Shown one piece after another: positions 15,347-25,602 of a stretch of DNA of 30,013 nt. The stretch comes from DASUBV01 sp035763085 (GTDB lineage Bacteria > Actinomycetota > Actinomycetes > Streptosporangiales > Streptosporangiaceae): positions 1-30,013 of the forward strand of contig DASUBV010000209.1 of assembly GCA_035763085.1 (NCBI GenBank), in the 5' to 3' direction. The translations under genes and the position numbers were made by a program. The notes below the pieces were generated by a model. It made no database searches and was not told the DNA's origin. It saw only the letters and a program-made list of their open reading frames with translations. Numbering within the stretch: position 1 is the first letter of the stretch; every line of letters begins with the position of its first letter.

Positions 15347-15497
15347 GGTGACGCCTCCCTGACCGACTCGCCTGCCTGCCTGGCTCGGCAGGACCTGCGC
15401 CGCTGCTCCCGCGCCGCCGCCTTCGGTCGGTGGCGCCGGCTTGCGGAGCCTCTCGCTCAGTCTGGCGGATGGCCGGGCCGGGCCGCAGTGACACTGG

Positions 15498-15530
15498 ACC
15501 CCCGGTTCGGGGGTGTACCTAGGTGCACCT
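15498..15530. promoter_or_regulatory. Hairpin plus overlapping palindromes in the divergent promoter region
   Basis: Within the gap between the kinase and glycosyltransferase, ACCCCCG/CGGGGGT form a 7-bp stem (15498-15504, 15508-15514). ACCTAGGT (15517-15524) and AGGTGCACCT (15521-15530) are perfect overlapping palindromes. This cluster looks like an operator for the divergent pair; the binding protein is unknown. A weak promoter (TTGCCG, 16-base spacer, TAGCGT near 15577) may read toward the glycosyltransferase. Confidence 0.35.
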
Positions 15531-15693
15531 CAGGAGGCGGTCCAGCCGTCTGTTGCCGCCGGCCAGCTGGCTCCTAGCGTAACCGGAGAAGCGCGAACGC
15601 GATATGTCGCGCATTGAGCCAGCCGCCGCCGGGCCCGGCCGGGCGGGCGGCGGCTGGGTTCCGGCTGACACGCCTGACACGAGGGAGCCCGTC

Positions 15694-17202
15694 GTGACGC
15701 CTGGGCGCAAGCATGCCCTGACAGCGGCCCTGGCCGCCGAGATTGCGGTGGTCGTGTGCTTTGCCATCGTGTACAACCCGTTCGACCTCAACGTCTACCT
15801 GTGGGGCGGGCACGCCATCACCGGGGACGCGCGGCTGTACCTGGATCAGGTGAGCCGCCACTGGTTCACCTACCCGCCGTTCGCCGCGATGCTGATGATG
15901 CCGCTGGCGTCGCTGCCGCAGGTGCTGGCCCGGGTGGGGTGGGAGCTGGCCACGGTCGCGGCGCTGGCCTGGTCGTGCCTGCTCACGCTGAGGCTGGCCG
16001 GCCGCAGGCGGCCGTCGCGGCTGGTGCTGGCCGGGGTGCTGGCGGGCGCGCTGACGCTGGAGCCGGTGTACCACACGCTGTTCCTGGGTCAGGTCAACGT
16101 GCTGCTGCTGGCCCTGATCCTGACCGACGTGTGGCTGGTGTCGGGCGGCTGGGGCGCGGGGCGCCGCAACGTGGGCGCCGGGCGTGGCGCGGGCGGGGGG
16201 CGCGGCGCAGACGCCAGGCTCGGCGCGGGCGGGACCGGGGAGCGAGGTGTACGCCTGCTTGTGTCCGTTGCCGTCGCCGAGCGCCGCGATGTTGTCGGGA
16301 AGCTGGCCGGGCGCCTGCGCGCGGGACTGGCCGGGGAGCGCGGTGCGCGGCTGGCCGGAATCGGGGTCGGCGTGGCGGCGGCCATCAAGCTCACGCCGGC
16401 CATCTTCATCGTCTGGTTCCTGCTGGCCCGGCGGCCGCGCGCGGCGCTGACCGCGGCGGGCACGTTCGGTTGCTGCGGGCTGCTCGGGTACCTGGTCGCG
16501 CCGGCCGCCTCCCGGCTGTACTGGACCAGGCTGTTCGACGACACCGGCCGGGTGTCCGGGTCGTACCTCAGCAATCAGTCGCCGTACGGGACGCTATCGC
16601 GGGTGCTGGGCGGGGTCAGCCAGGTAGGCGGCTGGTACGTGATCATCCCGCTGGTGATCGGCGCGGCCGGGCTGGCCGTGGCGGCGGTGCTGGCTCGGCG
16701 CGGGGACTGGCTGGGCGGCGCCGCGGTGACCGGCGTGACCGGGCTGCTGGTCTCGCCGGTCTCCTGGACTCACCACTGGGTGTGGATCCTGCCCGCGCTG
16801 TTCGTGCTGGCCCGGCACGGATCCGGCGGGCGGATCGCGGCCGGCTGCGGCTACGCGCTGTTCGCGCTCGGGCTGCCGTGGTGGACACCGCACTCCGGCG
16901 GGCCGCACGAGTACGGCTGGCACGGGCTGCTGACGATGGCCGCGAACAGCTACCTGCTCGCCGGCCTGGCGTTCGTGGCCTACATGGGCACCCGCGTGGT
17001 GCTGGACTCGCGGCGGCGCGCGGCCGGTGCCGCTGGCCGAGCCGGTGCTGCTACTGGCGACCGTGACGCGTCACGTCAGCCTGCGCCGGCCGCTGCGGGC
17101 TCGGCTGCCGTGGCGGCGTCGGCGGCGGTGGCTGTGTCACCGGCCGTAGCTGCGGGTTCGTGGGCCCGGCAGGCGCCGGGCGGGCTGTCGGCGCGCCGCT
17201 GA
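15694..17202 (+). CDS. GT87-type (DUF2029) polyprenyl-phosphate-dependent membrane mannosyltransferase
   Basis: Multi-pass membrane protein of the GT-C class that adds sugars, usually mannose from polyprenyl-phosphate mannose, to lipid-linked glycans on the outer face of the membrane. 502 aa from GTG 15694, chosen because GAGGGAG (15681-15687) lies 6 bases upstream; the ATG at 15604 would add 30 low-complexity residues and lacks a good site. The GT-C loop aspartate is Asp31 in YNPFDLNVYLWGG, followed by WFTYPPFAAMLMMP, PVYHTLFLGQVNVLLLALIL and VAAAIKLTPAIFI. About 65 Gly/Ala/Arg-rich residues (near bases 16150-16365) are inserted in a loop ahead of the AAIKLTP helix, and an Ala/Val-rich tail ends the protein. 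Divergent from the kinase and convergent with the dehydratase gene. Family confident; substrate inferred. Confidence 0.83.
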   Translation: MTPGRKHALTAALAAEIAVVVCFAIVYNPFDLNVYLWGGHAITGDARLYLDQVSRHWFTYPPFAAMLMMPLASLPQVLARVGWELATVAALAWSCLLTLRLAGRRRPSRLVLAGVLAGALTLEPVYHTLFLGQVNVLLLALILTDVWLVSGGWGAGRRNVGAGRGAGGGRGADARLGAGGTGERGVRLLVSVAVAERRDVVGKLAGRLRAGLAGERGARLAGIGVGVAAAIKLTPAIFIVWFLLARRPRAALTAAGTFGCCGLLGYLVAPAASRLYWTRLFDDTGRVSGSYLSNQSPYGTLSRVLGGVSQVGGWYVIIPLVIGAAGLAVAAVLARRGDWLGGAAVTGVTGLLVSPVSWTHHWVWILPALFVLARHGSGGRIAAGCGYALFALGLPWWTPHSGGPHEYGWHGLLTMAANSYLLAGLAFVAYMGTRVVLDSRRRAAGAAGRAGAATGDRDASRQPAPAAAGSAAVAASAAVAVSPAVAAGSWARQAPGGLSARR

Positions 17203-17229
17203 CCCCGCGTCCCCTGACCCGGCCGGGAT

Positions 17230-17248
17230 GCCTGGCAGCAGGCCAGGC
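17230..17248 (+). terminator. Hairpin after the glycosyltransferase
   Basis: GCCTGGC (17230-17236) pairs with GCCAGGC (17242-17248) over a 5-base loop, 27 bp after the stop. Confidence 0.4.
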
Positions 17249-17401
17249 GCCGGGAGCGGGCAGCTGGACGCGGGCCGCCGGGCGGGCTGGCGCCGCAGCG
17301 GGCGCCTGCCCGCCCGCTCCGGTTTCCTGCACGGGCACGAGCTCGGGCGCGGCTGGTGCCGGAGTGCTCGTGTGACTGCCGGGTCTGCCGAGGCCGGAAG
17401 T

Positions 17402-17419
17402 CCGGCCGTGTGCGGCCGG
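17402..17419 (-). terminator. Hairpin after the enolase-superfamily gene
   Basis: CCGGCCG (17402-17408) pairs with CGGCCGG (17413-17419) over a 4-base loop, 17 bp past the minus-strand stop. The rest of the 234-bp convergent gap shows nothing. Confidence 0.5.
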
Positions 17420-17436
17420 GACGGGCCGGCGCAGGG

Positions 17437-18729
17437 TTAGCCGGGGACTTCCTCCATGGTGGACGTGGCGAACGTGAAGCCGTGGCCCGCGGGCGGGGCG
17501 GCCCGCAGAGTGCCGCCGGTGATCTCCACGCCGCTCGGCCCGGCCAGCGCGCCGAGCGCGGCGAACGACGCCTCATCGATGTCCTCGACGAACGGCGGCA
17601 GCGGCAGCGTCATGGCCAGCTGCCCGGAGAAGTCAGGCAGCAGGTGCGGCATGACCGGGATGCTGAACTGCTGAGCCAGCCGGGCGATGCGCAGGAACGG
17701 GGTGATGCCGCCGACCCGGCAGATGTTGGGCTGAATGAAGTCGATCGCGCCCGCCAGCAGCAGCTCGCGGAACTGAGCCTCGGTGTACAGGCTCTCGCCG
17801 GCCGCGACCGGGATCGAGATGGAGCGGCGCAGGTCGGCGTAGCCGCGGTAGTCCTCAGCGGGCAGCGGCTCCTCGAGCCAGTAGATGTCGAACTCGGCCA
17901 GGGCGCGGGCGGCCCGGCGGGCGGCGGGCAGGTCCCAGAGCTGGTTGGCGTCCAGCATCAGCAGCGCGTCCGGGCCGATGACCGCGCGCACCGCGGCCAC
18001 CCGTTCCAGGTCGGTCTCCAGGTCAGGGAAACCCACCTTCATCTTGAACCGGGTGTGCCCCGCCTCGACCTGCTGGCTGGCCCGCTCCGACAGTTCGGCC
18101 ACGGTGAGGTGCCGGTTGACGCCGCTGGCGTAGGCGGGCACCTGATCGCGCTGGCGGCCGATCAGGTCGGGCAGGCCCAGCCCGGCGGCCCGGCCGCGCA
18201 GGTCCCACAGCGCGATGTCGATGCCGGCCATGGCCAGCGTGGTGACGCCGCCGCCGGATTCGCGCAGGAAGGTGTGCAGGTGATCCCAGACAGATTCAGG
18301 GGTGGCGGGCAGCCCGGTGACGGCCGGGGCGCAGTCCGCGTCGATCATGGCCTTGATGGCCTGGCCGCCGGCCCGGACCGCCCAGCTGAACCCGGTGCCG
18401 GCAGCGCCGGTGCTGGTGCGCAGCTCGGTCACGATCAGATGCTGGCTGGTCACGTCGTGACCCCACGGCCGGGGCATCTCCAGCCGGAACAGCCGGCTGG
18501 ACACCGACTCGATCCGGCCAGGCCCGGCTGCCTCGCCTGCCTCGCCGGCACTCTGGCCGGGCTCGCCCGCCTGGGCCATGCCGGGCGGAAGGTCTCCGGG
18601 CTGGACGTCCGGGCCAGGAGAGGTACCCCGGCCGCCGCGACGGCCGGGACCGGTGCCCGCCGGGCCGCCGCGACCGGGCCCCGTGCCGCCTGACCCCGTG
18701 TTGCGCGGAGCGCTGCCGCCGGCGGTCAT
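17437..18729 (-). CDS. Enolase-superfamily (mandelate racemase/muconate lactonizing type) sugar-acid dehydratase or lactone cycloisomerase
   Basis: Abstracts a proton alpha to a carboxylate with Mg2+ to dehydrate, racemise or open sugar acids. 430 aa. Capping domain is about 72-195, then a barrel with base motif Lys229-x-Lys231 (RFKMKVGF) and metal ligands Asp260 (LMLDANQLWD), Glu286 (WLEEPLP) and Glu312 (AAGES). His362 (VMPHLLPD) is the usual dyad histidine. Its partner position, normally Asp in QPD, is Asn335 (FIQPNICRVGG). The first 71 residues are an odd Gly/Pro-rich extension; a later start such as Met51 is possible. However, ATG 18729 overlaps the upstream gene's stop by ATGA, arguing for coupled translation from there. 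With a uronate dehydrogenase upstream, a role on glucaro-/galactarolactone or aldarate is the best inference. Confidence 0.85.
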   Translation of the reverse strand: MTAGGSAPRNTGSGGTGPGRGGPAGTGPGRRGGRGTSPGPDVQPGDLPPGMAQAGEPGQSAGEAGEAAGPGRIESVSSRLFRLEMPRPWGHDVTSQHLIVTELRTSTGAAGTGFSWAVRAGGQAIKAMIDADCAPAVTGLPATPESVWDHLHTFLRESGGGVTTLAMAGIDIALWDLRGRAAGLGLPDLIGRQRDQVPAYASGVNRHLTVAELSERASQQVEAGHTRFKMKVGFPDLETDLERVAAVRAVIGPDALLMLDANQLWDLPAARRAARALAEFDIYWLEEPLPAEDYRGYADLRRSISIPVAAGESLYTEAQFRELLLAGAIDFIQPNICRVGGITPFLRIARLAQQFSIPVMPHLLPDFSGQLAMTLPLPPFVEDIDEASFAALGALAGPSGVEITGGTLRAAPPAGHGFTFATSTMEEVPG

Positions 18730-19553
18730 GCGAGGTTGTCCGCGTCGAGGGCGGGCAGGCAGAATTCTCCGCCGAGGTGGGCCATGACCGGGTCGGCCGG
18801 ATCAGGCTCGCCGGCGGCGGCGATCACCTCCGCGGCGTAGACCTCGGCGTCGTCGCGCGGCTCGTAGCCCAGCGCGCGGGCCTCGGCCAGGCTGACCCAT
18901 CCGCCGCGGGTATTGGCCGATACCCCGAAGACGACCCGGTAACCGGGGCTCGGCGCCGTGAGGCAGGCCTCGAACAGCCGGCCGCAGTCACCGGGGGACA
19001 GCCAGGTGGACAGCGCCCGGCCGTAGGTCGGCCGCTCGGCGCAGGTCAGGATGCGCAGGCAGATCGTGTCGAGGCCGTACCGGTAGTGGTAGAGCGCGGC
19101 CAGCGCCTCGCCTGCCACCTTGGAGACGCCGTAGTAGGTGTCCGGCGCGGTGAACGCGTAGTCGGGCACCGGGAACGCCTCGCGCGGCGTGAAGCCCACC
19201 GCGTGGTTCGACGAGGCGTAGATGACCCGGCCGACGCCGGTCCGGCGGGCCGCCTCGAAGGCCACGTAGGTGCCGTGAATGTTGACCTGCGACACCTGCT
19301 CCCAGGGTCCCTCGCCCGGCACCCCCGCCAGGTGGATGACCGCCGTGGCCCCGGCGAAGGCCTTGGTCATCGCATCCATGTCAGTGACCGAGGCCTGCAC
19401 GGCTTCCTCGGCCGGGCCCGCGGTCAGCGAGGCGACGTCGACCAGCCTCAGCAGCCGGCCGGGCGCGGCCAGCCGGGGGCGCAGCATGCCGCCAATCCGG
19501 CCCGCCGCGCCAGTGATCACGATGATCTCGTCCTCGCCTGGTTCGTGGGTCAT
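18726..19553 (-). CDS. udh: NAD-dependent uronate dehydrogenase-like protein
   Basis: Short-chain/epimerase Rossmann enzyme, 275 aa. Nucleotide motif is GAAGRIG (15-21), with Asp39 at the end of strand 2 favouring NAD over NADP. Active site: YASSNHAVGF (112-121) and Tyr141-x3-Lys145 in DTYYGVSK. The SSNHxxGF and later ALSTWLSPGDCGRL motifs are those of uronate dehydrogenases such as the Agrobacterium enzyme, which oxidise glucuronate or galacturonate to the aldarolactone, rather than of UDP-sugar epimerases. ATG 19553 fits the family N-terminus; its ribosome binding site is weak (GGGAC). Overlaps the next gene by 4 bp, forming a two-gene oxidative uronate operon. Two copies of the dispersed GATAACAGCAAG motif lie 123 and 177 bp upstream. 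Confidence 0.8.
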   Translation of the reverse strand: MTHEPGEDEIIVITGAAGRIGGMLRPRLAAPGRLLRLVDVASLTAGPAEEAVQASVTDMDAMTKAFAGATAVIHLAGVPGEGPWEQVSQVNIHGTYVAFEAARRTGVGRVIYASSNHAVGFTPREAFPVPDYAFTAPDTYYGVSKVAGEALAALYHYRYGLDTICLRILTCAERPTYGRALSTWLSPGDCGRLFEACLTAPSPGYRVVFGVSANTRGGWVSLAEARALGYEPRDDAEVYAAEVIAAAGEPDPADPVMAHLGGEFCLPALDADNLA

Positions 19554-19675
19554 GCGATCAGCGTCCCACGACAGCTGGTGCCGGCCTACTGGGCCCGGGC
19601 ACGTGGGTGAGCTCCCGGATCCGGCTGGGTTCAGCCTCCCGCTGGGGCTCCCGCTGTCCCCCAACCGCGCCACTG

Positions 19676-19693
19676 GTGATAACAGCAAGAGGC
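19676..19693 (+). repeat. Dispersed 18-bp motif, copy 4
   Basis: GTGATAACAGCAAGAGGC, identical to 9053-9070. Starts 54 bp before copy 5 on the same strand. Confidence 0.75.
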
Positions 19694-19729
19694 CGGATCG
19701 GCCGCGGGTCCGGGCGACTCACCACCGCT

Positions 19730-19747
19730 CTGATAACAGCAAGGGGC
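19730..19747 (+). repeat. Dispersed motif, copy 5
   Basis: CTGATAACAGCAAGGGGC, matching copies 3 and 4 at 16 of 18 positions (first base and one purine differ). Confidence 0.7.
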
Positions 19748-19904
19748 ATCGGGCCGGACGTCGGGCCGGATCGCTGCCGGAGCTGGGCCTGAGGCTGGCG
19801 GTCATGCCGACCTTGCCGTGGCGAGCCTGGCAGCGGTGAGTCTGGCAGCAGACGGGGCTAGCTGCGGCGGGGCTGGGGGCTGGCGGCGCTGGGGGCAGGC
19901 GGGG

Positions 19905-21401
19905 CTAGCGGCAGCCCTCGGTGCAGTCTTCGCGGATGATGGCCGACGGCGATGCCTCGGCCCGGGCATCTGTGCCGGGGCGGGTACCTGCGCCGGGCCG
20001 GGCATCCGGCTCGGGCGGGGCTGCTTCGGCCGTGGCTTCTGCGCCGGGCTCAGCAGGGGTGCGAGTGCTGTTCCGGGTGTCGGCCGCGGCCGGGCGGAAC
20101 AGGGCGCGGCGGGCGTTCGGTGCCGCCGCGGCGGCGATGCCCAGCACCAGGGTGACCAGCAGGGCGGTGGCGGCCGTGGTCCAGCCGATGCCGATGCGGT
20201 CCACCACCGGGCCCTGGATGAGCGAGCCGATCGGGTAGGCCACGCCCAGGGCGACCAGGTAGAAGCTGAGCACCCGGCCGCGGTAGGCCTGCGGGGCGTG
20301 CAGCTGCACGACGGTGGACAGGCCGGACAGCACCCACAGGTAGACCAGGCCCACGGCGAACAGGCCGAGGGTGCCCTCCCACAGGGTCTGCGCGCTGGCG
20401 TACAGGATCAGCACGACGGGCAGCGCGGCCAGGCTGGCGCCGAGGAGTCGGCCGCGGCCGAAGCGGGCGGCCAGGGCGGTCATGCACAGCGCGCCGATAA
20501 CGGCGCCGATGCCCTGGGCGGTGGTCAGCGTCCCGGTGGCGGCGGCGACGGCGCGCGAGCCGCCGCCGGACAGCCGCTCGGCCATCGCCGGGACCAGCGC
20601 GATGAAGGGCGAGGCGATCAGGGCGACGAGGCCGATGGTGCAGACGGCGGCCCAGCAGGACGGCTCGCGGCGGGCGACGGCGAAGCCCTCGCGGACCGAG
20701 GCCAGCAGCCGGCCGCCGCGCCCGGCGGGCGGCGCCAGCTTGATGAAGGCCAGGGCGACGACAACGGCGAGGAAGGAGACGGCGTTGGCGTCGAAGGCGA
20801 CGGGGTAGCCGAAGGCGGCGACGGTGGCGCCGGCGACAGCAGGGCCGACGATGCGGCCCAGGTTCCACTGCGCGGAGTTGAGCGCGATGGCGGGCAGGAA
20901 CTCGGACTTGGGCACCAGGTCGGGCAGGATGGCCTGCTGGAACGGGCCGATCAGGGCCGAGGCGGCACCCTGCACGCCGACCAGGGCGACCAGCACTGCG
21001 GGGTCCTCGTGCCCGGCGCCGATCAGGACGGCCAGCACCACGGCGACCGCGGCGGCGGCGAGGTTGCCGCCGATCAGGACCGGCCGCCGGGCGACCCGGT
21101 CGGCCAGCGCCCCGCCGACCGGCGACAGCAGCCCGATGGGCAGGAACGCGGCGGCGGCGACGAGCACCGCCCAGGTGGCCTTGCCGGTGTTGGAGATCAG
21201 CAGGGCGCCGACGGCGACGGCCTGCATCCACGAGCCGACGTTGGACACCATCCCGGCGGCCCACAGCAGCGCGTAGCCGCGGTGCCGCAGCGGGCTCAGG
21301 GCACCCAGCAGCCGGGCGGCCCGGCTCGCCCCCAGGGCAGGCTCCCGCCCGGCCGCGTTGGTGCCGGCCGGGCGGGAGCTGACCTGATCACTGCTGGTCA
21401 T
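19905..21401 (-). CDS. MFS transporter, MFS_3/EntS-like exporter branch
   Basis: 498-aa inner-membrane carrier with about 12 hydrophobic segments. It begins LLGALSPLRHRGYALLWAAGMVSNVGSWMQ, the usual opening of the MFS_3 (enterobactin-exporter-like) group, followed by the loop GGALADRVARRPVLI and the mid-protein ILPDLVPKSEFLPAIALNSAQWNLGRIVGPAVAG. Drug or siderophore export by proton antiport is the family role; the cargo here is unknown. About 75 residues of Ala/Pro/Arg-rich cytoplasmic tail follow the last helix and end in DCTEGCR. ATG 21401 has only a poor ribosome binding site (GTGAGA). It lies upstream of the uronate genes on the same strand but 351 bp away, so joint transcription is doubtful. 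Confidence 0.88.
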   Translation of the reverse strand: MTSSDQVSSRPAGTNAAGREPALGASRAARLLGALSPLRHRGYALLWAAGMVSNVGSWMQAVAVGALLISNTGKATWAVLVAAAAFLPIGLLSPVGGALADRVARRPVLIGGNLAAAAVAVVLAVLIGAGHEDPAVLVALVGVQGAASALIGPFQQAILPDLVPKSEFLPAIALNSAQWNLGRIVGPAVAGATVAAFGYPVAFDANAVSFLAVVVALAFIKLAPPAGRGGRLLASVREGFAVARREPSCWAAVCTIGLVALIASPFIALVPAMAERLSGGGSRAVAAATGTLTTAQGIGAVIGALCMTALAARFGRGRLLGASLAALPVVLILYASAQTLWEGTLGLFAVGLVYLWVLSGLSTVVQLHAPQAYRGRVLSFYLVALGVAYPIGSLIQGPVVDRIGIGWTTAATALLVTLVLGIAAAAAPNARRALFRPAAADTRNSTRTPAEPGAEATAEAAPPEPDARPGAGTRPGTDARAEASPSAIIREDCTEGCR

Positions 21402-21719
21402 GCGTAATCTCACTAGCCGATGGAATAGGTGCTCGTCTTGATCGTCTGCACTTGCCTGGCGAACCCACAGCGCCCCGTCAGCCTCCCGCGTCACACCGCT
21501 TGCCAGATCCGGACAAGCTCACCGGACCTGGCGGCAAGCTAGCCGGAACCACCGACAGTCCCGCTACCCCGGCACGTGCGCCATCCCGGTGAAGACGCCC
21601 CGCCGTGAAGCCGGCCTGCCCGCCGTGAAGCCGCTCCGCCCCGGCGCGCCGCCGTCCGGTGCCGTCGCCGGGCGGCCCGCAGCGGGGCCGCCCGGCGACA
21701 GTCACGGGTTCCGGGAGCG
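21402..21719. other. 318-bp gap between aceE and the MFS gene
   Basis: No gene. Contains the aceE terminator (21664-21699), a 15-bp direct repeat CCCGCCGTGAAGCCG (21599-21613 and 21619-21633), and near 21505 an imperfect hairpin (CCAGATCCGG with CCGGACCTGG) in what should be the MFS upstream region. Confidence 0.5.
21664..21699 (-). terminator. Strong aceE terminator hairpin
   Basis: GTCGCCGGGCGGCCC (21664-21678) pairs perfectly with GGGCCGCCCGGCGAC (21685-21699): a 15-bp stem with a 6-base loop, 20 bp after the aceE stop on the minus strand. Confidence 0.75.
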
Positions 21720-24530
<2,811 letters not shown>

Positions 24531-25166
24531 GGGGTGTTCCTCGCCTTCCGCGACCCGCAGGAGTCCTGCGCGGCCACGTCGTCGTGATCCGCGCGGCAGC
24601 CAGGCTGCCGCGCGAGTGTCATTTCTGCTCGGGTTCTCGCTGCTCGAGATGTCCCCTGCTCGTGCTGTCCCTGCCAATCCTGGTACCTGCCGGGCCGGGA
24701 TGCATCTCTACCTGAGAGTAACCGGCCGCAGGACAGCCCAGGACAGCCCGGGCGCCCGCGGCAGGCCAGCCCGCGGCCGGGGACTGGCGCGGGCGGGGCA
24801 GGGCGGGCAGTTCGCAGCCGGGCGGCCGGGCCGGGCGCATGACTCGGCACAGCTGGGTAGACCAGGAAGGGATGCGCGGAGTGCGGTGGACGAGCACGGC
24901 GGGACGAGCCAGGGCGATTACGGGACAAGACCGGTCAAAGGTTAGCAGGTCGGAACGCTGGCACCGGAGAACGTCAGCTGGCGAGCCCGGCCTGGCCAGC
25001 GGTTTTCGTTCTGTGTGCCAATTGTGACTTGCGCACCGCGCCGACCCAGTGTGAACTGTCCGATCAAGAGGAACGGCCGCGAGAGCGGCGCAGGTGGCGC
25101 CAGGGGCGCGCTGCCACCGCCGCCAGCCAGGCGGGCGGGAACCAGAAAGGATGCGGAGGAAACTCA
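24531..25166. other. 636-bp divergent region between aceE and the DUF3052 gene
   Basis: No conserved gene. Contains the palindrome at 24590-24614 on the aceE side, a short tandem CAGGACAGCC near 24731, and a GACCGGTC palindrome near 24930. No confident -35/-10 pair was found for either gene. Confidence 0.5.
24590..24614 (-). promoter_or_regulatory. 25-bp near-perfect palindrome in the aceE leader
   Basis: CGCGCGGCAGCC (24590-24601) and GGCTGCCGCGCG (24603-24614) are exact complements around one central base, 60 bp upstream of the aceE start. It is too far from any upstream gene's end to look like a terminator and has no T-run. It could be an operator or an mRNA stem-loop. Confidence 0.5.
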
Positions 25167-25595
25167 GTGAGCGCGACCGCGGGCCAGGCGCAAGACCAGC
25201 GTGACCTGGCCGAGCGGCTCGGCGTGAAGCCGGGCCACGTGGTGCAGGAGATCGGCTACGACGACGACTGCGACGAGCAGCTTCGCGAGTCTGTGGAGGG
25301 GCTGCAGGGCGTCGAGCTGGTTGACGAGGACTACGACGACGTCGTGGACGGTGTCCTGCTCTGGTGGCGGGACGGGGACGGTGATCTGGTCGACGCCCTA
25401 GTCGACGCGCTGACCCCGCTTGCCGATGGGGGTTACATCCTGCTGCTCACGCCCAAGACCGGGCGCAGCGGCTATGTCGAGCCCAGCGAGATCGGGGAGG
25501 CGGCGCCCACCGCGGGCCTGTCGCAGACCTCGACCGTCAGCGCCGGCCGTAACTGGTCGGGTACCCGCCTGGTGGCGCCCAAGGCGCGGCGGTAG
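25167..25595 (+). CDS. DUF3052 family protein of unknown function
   Basis: 142 aa, acidic. The sequence AERLGVKPGHVVQEIGYDDDCDEQLRESVE, followed by DVVDGVLLWWRDGDGDLVDALVDALTPL and GGYILLLTPKTGRSGYVEPSEIGEAAPTAGLSQTSTVSAGRNWSGTRLV, is the signature of the actinobacterial DUF3052 family. The function is unknown. The gene is conserved between aceE and ahpE in Streptomyces and Mycobacterium as I recall, and the same order is seen here. GTG 25167 is chosen because GGAGGA (25155-25160) lies 6 bases upstream; the frame is open further back to 25029 without a ribosome binding site. A hairpin follows the stop. Confidence 0.93.
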   Translation: MSATAGQAQDQRDLAERLGVKPGHVVQEIGYDDDCDEQLRESVEGLQGVELVDEDYDDVVDGVLLWWRDGDGDLVDALVDALTPLADGGYILLLTPKTGRSGYVEPSEIGEAAPTAGLSQTSTVSAGRNWSGTRLVAPKARR

Positions 25596-25602
25596 GCGGA
25601 GG

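Larger units (their letters stand above)
19554..19904. other. 351-bp region upstream of the uronate operon
   Basis: Holds motif copies 4 and 5 (19676-19693, 19730-19747) and no supported gene. The right part is G-rich low-complexity sequence after the MFS stop. The udh promoter must lie here, but no clear -35/-10 pair was seen. Confidence 0.5.

Noticed and set aside
13536..15362. 608-codon open frame on the plus strand opposite the histidine kinase
   Set aside because: Gly/Arg/Gln-rich translation without domains; a by-product of G+C-rich third positions over a well-supported kinase on the other strand.
19818..21407. 529-codon open frame on the plus strand opposite the MFS gene
   Set aside because: Low-complexity Gly/Asp/Gln translation; the minus-strand MFS protein is clear.
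24712..24717. CTGAGA, the conserved core of thiamine-pyrophosphate riboswitches, near a ThDP enzyme gene
   Set aside because: It is on the strand opposite to aceE, and no matching ACCTGATCTGGATAATGCC-type second half or closing stems follow.
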